DNA from: Betaproteobacteria bacterium
GTDB taxonomy: Bacteria; Pseudomonadota; Gammaproteobacteria; Burkholderiales; Usitatibacteraceae
Reading direction: 5' to 3'
Assembly (NCBI GenBank): GCA_012274175.1
Contig: JAAOZZ010000196.1
Span: 1 to 7,932 of the forward strand
Length of the DNA stretch: 7,932 nucleotides
Shown here piece by piece: positions 1 to 5,982 of the stretch. The notes beneath the pieces are model-generated. The model was not told the origin of the DNA and ran no database searches. It worked only from the letters and a program-made list of their open reading frames with translations. A program made the translations under genes and the position numbers. Position 1 is the stretch's first letter. Every line of letters begins with the position of its first letter.

Positions 1-405
1 GCGCTCGCCGCCGGCGGCAAGGCCGCGCCGGGCGAAGCCGCGATCACGGTCGCGCCCGATGAATATCCCCGCTACCTGAAGCTGGTCTTCGAGCGCGAGA
101 TCGCGAAGCCCGAGGCGAAGGAGGCCGCGGAGAAGGCAAGCGCTGCGAAGGAAGGCCCGCCGAAGGCAGGCGCACCGAAGCAACCGACGGTCGAGCAGAT
201 GGAGGCGAGGCTGCTCGAGCGCATCGAGATCGCCCCCGAGGCGCTCGCGGCCCTGGCGCTTCGCCGCCGCGAGGAAGTGAAGGGCTATCTCGTCGGCACG
301 GGACACCTTCCCGCGGAACGGGTGCTGCTCGCCACGGCCCCGGCCGCGGAATCGACGCCCGCGGATGCGACCCGCCCGAGCCGCGTGGAGTTCACCCTGC
401 AGTGA
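1..405 (+). CDS. DUF748 / AsmA-like protein, C-terminal fragment
   Basis: This reading frame is open from base 1 and ends with TGA at 403-405, so only the last 134 residues of a larger protein are present. The visible part has a short segment around EYPRYLKLVFERE, then a low-complexity Ala/Lys/Glu/Pro linker (about residues 36-62), then a helical tail with EQMEARLLERIEI followed by LALRRREEVKGYLV and an ending rich in Ala/Pro. That order (a Y..YL/Y segment, a charged linker, EM..RL...I, then LA..RA..VK.YL) is typical of the end of DUF748 proteins, large AsmA-like proteins of the Gram-negative envelope that are probably involved in inter-membrane lipid transport. No catalytic residue is expected here. 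It converges on the TfoX-like gene with a 10-bp gap. The family call rests on the tail alone, so it is moderate; the coding call is strong. Confidence 0.65.
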   Translation, partial: ALAAGGKAAPGEAAITVAPDEYPRYLKLVFEREIAKPEAKEAAEKASAAKEGPPKAGAPKQPTVEQMEARLLERIEIAPEALAALALRRREEVKGYLVGTGHLPAERVLLATAPAAESTPADATRPSRVEFTLQ

Positions 406-415
406 CGCTGCCCGG

Positions 416-760
416 CTAGCGGGAGCGCGTGCCCTTCACGAAATCGAGGGCGGCCTGGAACAGCTCCAGGTCCTTCTCGTAGTCGGTCGCTTCGGCGCGA
501 TCGATCTGGATCCATTCCCTCGAGCTCGCCATGCCGCCCGGCTGGAACGGGACCACGTTCTCCCGCGAGAACTGCAGGTCGGTCGCGGCGGCCACCGGCA
601 GGCGCAACCCGATGCCCTTGCCGCTGATGCAGGCGAACATCTTGTCGCTCACGAAGTAGGCGTCGAGGCCGTTGATCTTCTTCCCGACCACGCCGGGAAG
701 CTTGAGGAGCAGCGCGTCGATCTGCGCCTTGCGGCTGGTCTCTGGTTTTTCGGCTTTCAC
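416..760 (-). CDS. Small TfoX-N-like domain protein
   Basis: The product is 114 residues and starts at GTG (758-760), preceded on its strand by CAGGGAAG about 7 bases upstream, a good Shine-Dalgarno. It is a single compact domain: an N-terminal helix (QIDALLLKLPG), then GKKINGLDAYFVSDKMFACISGKGIGLRLP (residues 26-55), which reads as the beta-sheet core of the TfoX/Sxy N-terminal or YjbR-like fold. A segment with PFQPGG and SSREWIQID follows, then a C-terminal helix (LELFQAALDFVKG). TfoX_N domains occur in competence regulators and in many stand-alone proteins of unknown function. The TfoX C-terminal domain is absent, so I do not infer a role in competence. It lies 22 bp downstream of trhA on the same strand and is probably in its transcript. 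Confidence 0.75.
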   Translation of the reverse strand: MKAEKPETSRKAQIDALLLKLPGVVGKKINGLDAYFVSDKMFACISGKGIGLRLPVAAATDLQFSRENVVPFQPGGMASSREWIQIDRAEATDYEKDLELFQAALDFVKGTRSR

Positions 761-782
761 GGAAGTCTTCCCTGGGGCCCGG

Positions 783-1400
783 TCACGCGACGAACAGGAC
801 GATGGCGGTGAAGTGTACTGCGCTCCCCGCCATCACGAACAGGTGCCAGATGCCGTGCCAGTGCCGGAAGCGCTCGTCGTACAGGTAGAAGGCGATCCCG
901 ACCGTGTAGAGGAGCCCGCCTCCCGCCACCCACGACATCCCGCTCCAGGAAAGCGCGCGGAAGAGCGGGACCCACGCGACCACCGCCAGCCAGCCCATGA
1001 GCACGTAGATCGCGAGCGATAGCACGCGCGCGCCCCGGGCGATGCACAGCTCCTGCACGATGCCCGCCACGGCGAGTCCCCAGATGGCGCCGAAGATCGT
1101 CCATCCCCACGCTCCGCCCAGCGTCACGAGCGCGAACGGCGTGTAGGTGCCCGCGATCATCAGGTAGATCGAGACGTGGTCCAGCTTGCGCAAGACGTTT
1201 TTCGCCCGGCCGCGCAGGCTGTGGTACAGGGTCGAGACGAGATAGAGCAGGAACAAGGCCGCGCCGTAGACGCTGAAGCTCACGATGCGCGTCGCGTCGC
1301 CCTTCAGCGCGGCCAGCGTGATGAGGGTGGCGGCACCGGCCGCGGCGAGGAGCGCGCCCGCGAGGTGCGTGTAGCCGTTGAATCGTTCGCCATGGTACAT
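783..1400 (-). CDS. trhA: Hemolysin III / TrhA family membrane protein
   Basis: The product is 205 residues of the hemolysin III/YqfA/TrhA family, bacterial relatives of the PAQR receptors, with about seven inner-membrane helices. I chose the ATG at 1398-1400 because family members begin MYHGERFN..THL; an in-frame extension to 1526 adds only an unconserved, Arg-rich stretch. The PAQR metal-site residues are all visible: S56 and H60 in STLYH, D74 in RKLDH, and H182/H186 in HWHGIWH, followed by H196. Hydrophobic helices fall at about 14-33, 40-58, 76-95, 99-117, 125-144, 158-174 and 185-204. Characterised homologues are linked to membrane fluidity or energy homeostasis; the hemolysin name is historical. 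No strong Shine-Dalgarno precedes the ATG, but TATACT lies five bases upstream, so the mRNA may be leaderless. The TfoX-like gene follows 22 bp downstream. Confidence 0.93.
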   Translation of the reverse strand: MYHGERFNGYTHLAGALLAAAGAATLITLAALKGDATRIVSFSVYGAALFLLYLVSTLYHSLRGRAKNVLRKLDHVSIYLMIAGTYTPFALVTLGGAWGWTIFGAIWGLAVAGIVQELCIARGARVLSLAIYVLMGWLAVVAWVPLFRALSWSGMSWVAGGGLLYTVGIAFYLYDERFRHWHGIWHLFVMAGSAVHFTAIVLFVA

Positions 1401-1537
1401 GCCGCAGTATACGCAGCGGCCCGGCCGGACTATGTGCGGTGCCAGACGGACGCCCGGCCGATGCCTCGCGATACTGCAGGTTGCCCGAGCGCGAATCCGG
1501 CGCTCCGGACCCCGCCAACTTCCCATGGGAGCGCTCC
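1401..1537. promoter_or_regulatory. Divergent intergenic region between trhA and the secreted-protein gene
   Basis: This region separates two divergent starts and must carry the promoters for both. On the minus strand a TATACT hexamer (1406-1411) lies five bases from the trhA ATG and matches the sigma-70 -10 consensus at five of six positions. It sits between GCCGC and GCGGC half-sites (1401-1420). No convincing -35 is visible at 16-18 bp. On the plus strand, GGGAG (1527-1531) is the ribosome binding site for the ATG at 1538. I see no terminator or RNA gene here. The promoter assignment is inference from the motif and its position. Confidence 0.4.
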
Positions 1538-1867
1538 ATGAATCGCAACCTTCTCATCGTCGCCTCGGCCGCGTTTTGCGCGCTCGCCGCGACCGCCGCC
1601 TATCCGTCGACGCTCGCGCCCGAAGAGCATGTCGGAGTGGACGCGGAGCGCGGCGATCCGGCGCGCTGGTACGTGCCCGCGGACACGCCCCGGCTCAAGT
1701 ACGAGACCCTGGTGAAGGAAGCGGACGCCGCGTTGGGCGAGGCGCTGAAGGATTGTCGCGCGCAGCAGTCCGGCCGCGGCACCTGCATCGCGGAAGCGAA
1801 AGCGCAGCATCGCCGCGACCGGGAGGAGGCCCGCCGCGTCCTCTCGAAGCGCCGGGGCCCGACGTAA
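1538..1867 (+). CDS. Small secreted/periplasmic protein with a Cys pair
   Basis: The product is 109 residues. I chose the ATG at 1538 rather than an upstream in-frame ATG at 1439 because GGGAG lies 6 bases before it and it places a clean signal peptide at the N-terminus: MNRN, a hydrophobic core (residues 5-20) and an A-x-A-type cleavage site near residues 19-21. The mature part is about 88 residues and highly charged. It contains a helix with C73 and C83 (CRAQQSGRGTC, then IAEAKAQHRRDREEARR), which could form a disulfide in the periplasm. Betaproteobacteria often encode small exported proteins with a C...R..C..EAKA pattern, usually annotated hypothetical; I cannot name a family or function. 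The ene-reductase gene follows after 76 bp on the same strand. Confidence 0.8.
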   Translation: MNRNLLIVASAAFCALAATAAYPSTLAPEEHVGVDAERGDPARWYVPADTPRLKYETLVKEADAALGEALKDCRAQQSGRGTCIAEAKAQHRRDREEARRVLSKRRGPT

Positions 1868-1943
1868 TTTCCTGCACATGCGAACGAGGCGGGCAACGAA
1901 TTGCGACCGCCCCGATCCAGATCACCTTCCGGAAAGAACGACC

Positions 1944-3023
1944 ATGTCGCTGTTGTTTTCGAAGACTACGCTGGGACCCCTCGCGCTCCAGAATCGCCTC
2001 GTCATGGCGCCGATGACGCGCAGTCGCGCCATCGGCAATGTCCCCAACGATCTCATGGCGAAGTACTACGCGCAGCATGCCTCGGCGGGACTGATCATCA
2101 CCGAAGGAACGTCGCCGTCTCCCAACGGACTGGGCTATGCGCGCATACCCGGGAGCTTTTCCGCCGCGCAGGCCGAAGGCTGGAGGCGCGTCACCGAAGC
2201 GGTCCGCCCCGGCGGTGCGAAGATGTTCATGCAGCTCATGCACTGCGGGCGCGTCGCCCACGCGCTCAACCTGCCTGCGGGCGCGCGCGTGCTGGGGCCG
2301 TCGGCGGTAGCGGCCGCCGGCGAGATGTACACCGATGCCCAGGGCATGAAGCCCAATGCCGTGCCGGAGGAGATGACCGGGGCGGACATCACGACCGCGA
2401 TCGGGGAGTTTGCCCAGGCGGCGAAGTACGCCGTGGCGGCGGGATTCGACGGCATCGAGCTGCACGGGGCGAACGGCTATCTGATCGAGCAATTCATCCG
2501 CCCGAGCTCGAATCGGCGCTCGGATCGCTATGGAGGCTCCATCGAGAATCGCGCGCGCTTCGTGCTCGAAGTCGCCGATGCGGTGATCGGGGCCGTCGGC
2601 AAGGACAAGGTCGGCATACGGCTGTCCCCGTTCGGGGTGTTCAACGACATGCCGGCATACGCGTCGATGGAAGCGGATTACACCTACCTGGCGCGCCAGC
2701 TCAACGTCGCCGGACTGCTCTACATCCACCTTGTCGACCACTCGTCGATGGGCGCACCGGCCGTGCCCGATTCGATGAAGGCGACGTTCCGCGACGAATT
2801 CAAGCGCACGCTGATTCTTTCCGGCGGCTACGACGCCGCGCGCGCCGAAAGCGATTTGGCCGCGGGCAAATGCGACCTGGTGGCGGTCGCGCGGCCGTTC
2901 CTCGCCAATCCGGACCTCGTGGCGCGATGGAAATCCAGCGCTGCGGTGAACGCGCCCGATCCGGGCACGTTCTATACGCCGGGAGCGAAAGGCTATACGG
3001 ATTACCCGGCGCTCGCCGGATAG
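1944..3023 (+). CDS. Old Yellow Enzyme family ene-reductase (NemA-like)
   Basis: The product is 359 residues, full length for an FMN-dependent Old Yellow Enzyme. It is expected to reduce activated C=C bonds (enones, maleimides, possibly nitro compounds) with NAD(P)H in the cytoplasm. The start ATG at 1944 has GGAAAG eight bases upstream and gives the family's N-terminus (MSLLFSKTTLGPLALQNRLVM). Visible motifs are MAPMTR with T25 near the flavin, the substrate-anion pair H174/N177 and the tyrosine Y179 in HGANGYL, and the signature FIRPSSNRRSDRYGGSIENR (184-203). R226 follows in GIRLSP, then SGGY (293-296) and VAVARPFLANPDL (313-325) for the FMN phosphate. The fold is a TIM barrel and nothing appears missing. 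The resemblance is closest to NemA/pentaerythritol tetranitrate reductase; the physiological substrate cannot be read from sequence. No adjacent TetR-type regulator is present. Confidence 0.96.
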   Translation: MSLLFSKTTLGPLALQNRLVMAPMTRSRAIGNVPNDLMAKYYAQHASAGLIITEGTSPSPNGLGYARIPGSFSAAQAEGWRRVTEAVRPGGAKMFMQLMHCGRVAHALNLPAGARVLGPSAVAAAGEMYTDAQGMKPNAVPEEMTGADITTAIGEFAQAAKYAVAAGFDGIELHGANGYLIEQFIRPSSNRRSDRYGGSIENRARFVLEVADAVIGAVGKDKVGIRLSPFGVFNDMPAYASMEADYTYLARQLNVAGLLYIHLVDHSSMGAPAVPDSMKATFRDEFKRTLILSGGYDAARAESDLAAGKCDLVAVARPFLANPDLVARWKSSAAVNAPDPGTFYTPGAKGYTDYPALAG

Positions 3024-3092
3024 GGCCCAATCCTTCCTGCGACATTTTCTGCACCGTTCCCGCACAAAACCCGATAGCCCGTAGTCGTCCTG

Positions 3093-3110
3093 CGACGCTA
3101 GATTGCGTCG
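3093..3110. promoter_or_regulatory. Perfect dyad with a -10-like loop upstream of a putative peptide ORF
   Basis: CGACGC-TAGATT-GCGTCG is an 18-bp perfect inverted repeat: 6-bp arms and a 6-base centre, ending one base before the ATG at 3112. The centre TAGATT matches the -10 consensus at four positions, and start of transcription 7-8 bases later would fall on or next to that ATG. The left arm could instead pair partly with GTCG at 3084-3087. This may be an operator over a promoter, or an RNA hairpin. No good -35 is visible, so the promoter reading is weak, while the dyad itself is plain in the sequence. Confidence 0.45.
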
Positions 3111-3111
3111 G

Positions 3112-3189
3112 ATGCAGATCGACAACGGATACTCGAACGAGGCGGGCGCCGCGCGGGACCCGAACGCGGGCTTCGGCGGGACGTGCTGA
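3112..3189 (+). CDS. Putative 25-residue peptide, possible RiPP precursor
   Basis: This short ORF begins at ATG 3112 and ends at TGA 3187-3189. It encodes 25 residues starting MQIDNGYSNE and ending NAGFGGTC. Its stop overlaps the ATG of the radical SAM gene (TGATG), suggesting translational coupling. The peptide is Gly/Ala/Asn-rich, with one Tyr (7), one Phe (21) and a C-terminal Cys (25). Radical SAM maturases of ribosomal peptides are commonly encoded next to short precursors like this, and Cys, Tyr and Phe are common crosslink sites. I do not recognise the peptide family. No clear Shine-Dalgarno precedes it, though a dyad with a -10-like core ends one base upstream. It could be a regulatory leader peptide or chance open sequence; functional confidence is low. 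Confidence 0.4.
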   Translation: MQIDNGYSNEAGAARDPNAGFGGTC

Positions 3190-4226
3190 TGCGTTGCCCG
3201 GGGGGAGAGTCGCGGGTGCTGCAGCTGCACCCCACGCGGCGATGCAACCTCGCGTGCACGCACCGCTACTCGTCGTCGGGACCGGACGCGCAGGAGGAGC
3301 TTCCCCTCTCGCTCCTCCTGCCCTGCCTGGAGGACGCGGCCCGGCTCGGCTACACGCAGCTCGCCGTCTCGGGGGGCGAGCCGCTCCTGTACCGCGGCCT
3401 CGCGCAGCTCCTCGCCCACGCGCGCTCGGTGGGCATGACCACCACGATGACCACCAACGGGATGCTCGCGACGTACAACCGCTTCGGCCCCATCGCGCCG
3501 CTCGTGGACGTGCTCGCGGTGTCCATCGACGGCCGGCGGGAGGAGCACGATCGCATCCGCGGCCGGGTCGGCGCCTTCGACCGCACGCTCGAGAACCTCG
3601 AGGTGCTGCGCGACACCGGCGTGGCCTTCGGCTTCATCTTCACGCTCACGCAGCACAACGCCGACAGCCTCGAGTTCGTGGTGCGCCTCGCCGCGGAGCA
3701 GGGCGCGGCGAGCGTCCAGGTCCATCCCCTGTCGTTGCACGGGAGGGCGGCCACACAGACGTCCGGGTCGCGTCCCGATGCCGTCGAGCTGCTGGCCGCG
3801 CTCATCGAGGCTTCGCGCCTGGGCGCCGAGCTCGACGTGGCCGTGCACGTCGATGCCATCACCCGCGAGCAGATCCTCGCTTGCCGCGATCGCCTGGTAC
3901 CCTCGCGCCCGGTGCGCGACCTCGCCGAAGTGGCGCCGATCCTCGTGGTGGAATCGGATTCGACCATCTTCCCGCTCACCCACGAAGTGAATCGCGAGCT
4001 TTCCCTGGGCCGGCTCGCCGATGCGCCGCTGCCGGTGCTCGCCCGCGAATGGATCGCCACGGGAGGAGCTGCGCATCTCGCCGCGGCGTGCGAGCAGACG
4101 TGGAATGCCCTCGCCGAGAGCGCTGGTTCCGCGGCGGTCTACTGGTACGAGGAGGTCGCGCGGCGCACCCGCAGGATCGGCCGCATCCGGGCGATGCTCG
4201 AGGAGATCGCCGTCGGGCTCGCGTGA
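3189..4226 (+). CDS. Radical SAM protein with an altered cluster motif (CxxxCxxR)
   Basis: The product is 345 residues from ATG 3189, with GGCGGG eight bases upstream; GTG at 3183 is a less likely start. The N-terminal half is a radical SAM barrel like those of peptide-modifying and cofactor maturases: LQLHPTRRCNLACTHRYSSSGP (residues 11-32), then VSGGEP (60-65, the SAM-binding GGE motif), TTNGML (88-93), VSIDG (111-115) and FIFTLTQHN (149-157). The [4Fe-4S] motif should read CxxxCxxC, but the third position is R26 (CGC at 3264-3266, one base from TGC). The C-terminal part (LVVESDSTIFPLT..., LSLGRLADAPL) aligns by pattern with a SPASM/twitch region but lacks its cysteines. Without the third ligand, normal SAM cleavage is unlikely unless this is a sequencing error or another residue substitutes. 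The upstream 25-codon ORF is a candidate substrate. Confidence 0.9.
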   Translation: MRCPGGESRVLQLHPTRRCNLACTHRYSSSGPDAQEELPLSLLLPCLEDAARLGYTQLAVSGGEPLLYRGLAQLLAHARSVGMTTTMTTNGMLATYNRFGPIAPLVDVLAVSIDGRREEHDRIRGRVGAFDRTLENLEVLRDTGVAFGFIFTLTQHNADSLEFVVRLAAEQGAASVQVHPLSLHGRAATQTSGSRPDAVELLAALIEASRLGAELDVAVHVDAITREQILACRDRLVPSRPVRDLAEVAPILVVESDSTIFPLTHEVNRELSLGRLADAPLPVLAREWIATGGAAHLAAACEQTWNALAESAGSAAVYWYEEVARRTRRIGRIRAMLEEIAVGLA

Positions 4227-4290
4227 AGCGCGATCGATGCGGCGGCCGACGGCGGCAGGGCGACCGTCGGGAACCGCTTCGGACCGTGGT
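4227..4290. other. Short non-coding gap between convergent genes, with an inverted repeat
   Basis: Between the radical SAM stop and the stop of the micropeptide on the other strand there is a perfect 7-bp inverted repeat, CCGACGG (4246-4252) and CCGTCGG (4264-4270), with an 11-base loop. Its position between converging 3' ends suits a bidirectional terminator, but no T-tract follows on either strand, so a canonical intrinsic terminator is not supported. Nothing else is visible here. Confidence 0.35.
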
Positions 4291-4350
4291 TCATCGGAAA
4301 ATCAGATACAGAATGATGATCAGCAGGATCATGCCGGCGCTGATATACAT
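4291..4350 (-). CDS. 19-residue hydrophobic membrane micropeptide
   Basis: On the minus strand, ATG at 4348-4350 to TGA at 4291-4293 encodes MYISAGMILLIIILYLIFR. Apart from the N-terminal MYIS and the terminal Arg it is one unbroken hydrophobic run, long enough to form a single membrane helix with the positive charge at the C-terminus. A near-consensus Shine-Dalgarno, AAGGAG, lies six bases upstream (4357-4362), much stronger than that of most neighbouring genes, and supports real translation. The local sequence is visibly less GC-rich than its surroundings. Very short proteins beginning MYIS followed by an Ile/Leu-rich helix are familiar in betaproteobacterial genomes but are usually left unannotated; I know of no function. 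It does not overlap the radical SAM gene and is separate from the divergent RNB gene. Confidence 0.6.
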   Translation of the reverse strand: MYISAGMILLIIILYLIFR

Positions 4351-4500
4351 TTTGGACTCCTTCTCGTTGCCCGCGCCCTACGAAGCGTAGGAGTGCGAAA
4401 TGCCATTGGACCACTCGCGCGGCGCGCGGTCTGTTCGATGCCGCACACGCCGGGTCCGGCCGCGGAGCACAATAGCGCTGGAATATCGACCGAGCCCTGG
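4351..4500. promoter_or_regulatory. Divergent region between the micropeptide and the RNB ribonuclease gene
   Basis: This 150-bp stretch lies between two divergent starts. It holds the micropeptide ribosome binding site (4357-4362) and a perfect 6-bp hairpin, CCTACG-AAG-CGTAGG (4377-4391), which would lie in the micropeptide 5' UTR or its promoter. Toward the ribonuclease, CACAAT (4468-4473) is a possible -10, but no matching -35 is clear. An alternative in-frame ATG for the ribonuclease lies at 4438. Confidence 0.35.
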
Positions 4501-5982
4501 ATGACGGCGCGACGCGGAACCGGAAAGGAGGAGCTCCAGGGCATCGCCCATGAGGCGATGCTCCGGCGCGGGCTGCTGCCGGATTTCTCGCCCGCCGTGA
4601 TCGCCGAAACCCAACGCATCACCCGGGCCGCCGCGGCCTCGGGCGCCGCCATTCGCGACTTGCGCGGCCTGTCCTGGTCGTCGATCGACAACGACGATTC
4701 CCGCGATCTCGACCAGCTCTCGGTGGCCGAGCCCATGGCAGGCGGCGCGGTGAAGATCCGGGTCGCCATCGCCGACGTCGACGCGCTGGTGAAGAAGGAT
4801 TCCGCGATCGACGGCCACGCGTGGACCAACACGACCTCCGTCTACACGGCCGCGGAGATCTTTCCGATGCTGCCGGAGAAACTGTCGACCGACCTCACTT
4901 CGCTGGCCGAAGGCGAGGAGCGGCTGGCGATCGTGATCGAAATGGCGGTCGCGCCCGACGGCACGGTGCCGGCTTCGGACATCTACCGGGCGGCGGTGCT
5001 GAATCGCGCGAAGCTCGCCTACAACGGCCTCGCGGCCTGGCTCATGGGCACCGCCCCCGCGCCGCCGAAGCTCGCGGCAGTGCCTGGAATGGATGAGCAG
5101 ATCCGCATCCAGGACCGGGCCGCGCAGGCGCTGCGGCAGGTGCGCCACGCGCACGGTGCGCTGCGCCTGGAAACGCTGGAAGTGCGCGCCGTATTCGAAG
5201 ACGGCGCACTGGCAGACCTCCTCCCGGACGAGAAGAACCGGGCGAAGGAGCTGATCGAGGACTTCATGATCGCGGCCAATGGCGTGACCGCGAAATATCT
5301 CGAAGCGAAGGGCTTTGCGTCGCTGCGCCGCGTGCTGCGTACGCCGAAGCGCTGGGACCGGATCGTGGCGCTCGCCGCCGATTCGGGGGAGCGGCTGCCA
5401 ACGACGCCGGACGCCGCCGCGTTGGACGCATTCCTCGCCACGCGCCGCCAGGCGGACCCCGAGCGCTTTCCCGACCTGTCGCTTGCCGTCGTGAAGCTGC
5501 TGGGCTCCGGCGAATACGCGCTCGAGGTGCCAGGACAGCCGACGGAAGGACACTTCGGGCTGGCCGTGAAGGATTACACGCACTCCACGGCGCCGAACCG
5601 CCGCTTTCCCGATCTCATCGCCCAACGCCTCCTGAAGGCGGCGCTCGCCGGGCAATCGTCGCCGTATACCAGCGACGAGCTCGCGGTGCTCGCGCGCCAC
5701 TGCACCGACCAGGAGGACAATGCGGAAAAGGTGGAACGGCAGGTCCGCAAGTCCGCCGCCGCGCTGCTCCTCGCCCCGCGGATCGGCGCACGCTTCGAGG
5801 CCATCGTGACCGGCGCGTCGGAAAAGGGAACATGGGTGCGCATTGCCGGGCCGGTGGCCGAAGGCAGGGTGGTGCGTGGATTCGAAGGCCTCGACGTCGG
5901 CGACCGCGTCCGCGTGGAGCTAGTCCACACCGATGTCGAGCGCGGATTCATCGACTTCGCGCTGGCGCGCGGCAAGCCATGA
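4501..5982 (+). CDS. Compact RNB-domain exoribonuclease (RNase II/R family)
   Basis: The product is 493 residues from ATG 4501. An in-frame ATG at 4438 would add 21 unconserved residues, and neither has a strong ribosome binding site. RNB enzymes degrade RNA 3' to 5' processively, releasing 5'-NMPs. The catalytic acidic motif is SIDNDDSRDLDQL (61-73), giving D63, D69 and D71; the fourth position, Asp in E. coli RNase II, is Gln72 here. Other family motifs are VAIADVDALV (88-97), TTSVYTAAEIFPMLPEKLSTDLTSL (111-135), NRAKLAYN (168-175), LIEDFMIAANGVTAKYL (251-267) and DYTHSTAPNRRFPDLIAQRLL (358-378). A C-terminal OB/S1-like segment spans about 429-490. The N-terminal cold-shock domains of RNase II/R are absent; this is a recognised shorter subfamily. 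It overlaps the next gene by four bases (ATGA), so the two are probably translationally coupled. Confidence 0.94.
   Translation: MTARRGTGKEELQGIAHEAMLRRGLLPDFSPAVIAETQRITRAAAASGAAIRDLRGLSWSSIDNDDSRDLDQLSVAEPMAGGAVKIRVAIADVDALVKKDSAIDGHAWTNTTSVYTAAEIFPMLPEKLSTDLTSLAEGEERLAIVIEMAVAPDGTVPASDIYRAAVLNRAKLAYNGLAAWLMGTAPAPPKLAAVPGMDEQIRIQDRAAQALRQVRHAHGALRLETLEVRAVFEDGALADLLPDEKNRAKELIEDFMIAANGVTAKYLEAKGFASLRRVLRTPKRWDRIVALAADSGERLPTTPDAAALDAFLATRRQADPERFPDLSLAVVKLLGSGEYALEVPGQPTEGHFGLAVKDYTHSTAPNRRFPDLIAQRLLKAALAGQSSPYTSDELAVLARHCTDQEDNAEKVERQVRKSAAALLLAPRIGARFEAIVTGASEKGTWVRIAGPVAEGRVVRGFEGLDVGDRVRVELVHTDVERGFIDFALARGKP

Noticed and set aside
403..430. Possible terminator between the DUF748-like and TfoX-like genes
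   Set aside because: The only stem is CCCG...CGGG with four base pairs and no T-tract.
757..1557. Minus-strand open frame over trhA in another frame
   Set aside because: Arg-rich shadow; the trhA frame carries all the family motifs and the membrane helices.
1881..3147. Exact 14-base repeat CGAACGAGGCGGGC at 1881-1894 and 3134-3147
   Set aside because: One copy is intergenic and the other lies inside the 25-codon ORF, with no similarity around them. In a GC-rich window a single match of this length is expected by chance.
1695..4076. Very long minus-strand open frame (about 790 codons)
   Set aside because: It runs antisense through the ene-reductase and the radical SAM gene, is Arg/His/Gly-rich with no recognisable domain, and is the usual shadow frame of GC-rich genes with high third-position GC.
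1901..4390. Long plus-strand open frame across the ene-reductase and radical SAM genes
   Set aside because: It is an Arg/Ala/Gly-rich shadow in another frame of two clearly recognisable genes.
4378..5700. Long minus-strand open frame opposite the RNB gene
   Set aside because: No domain or signal is recognisable, and the opposite strand carries unambiguous RNB motifs throughout.
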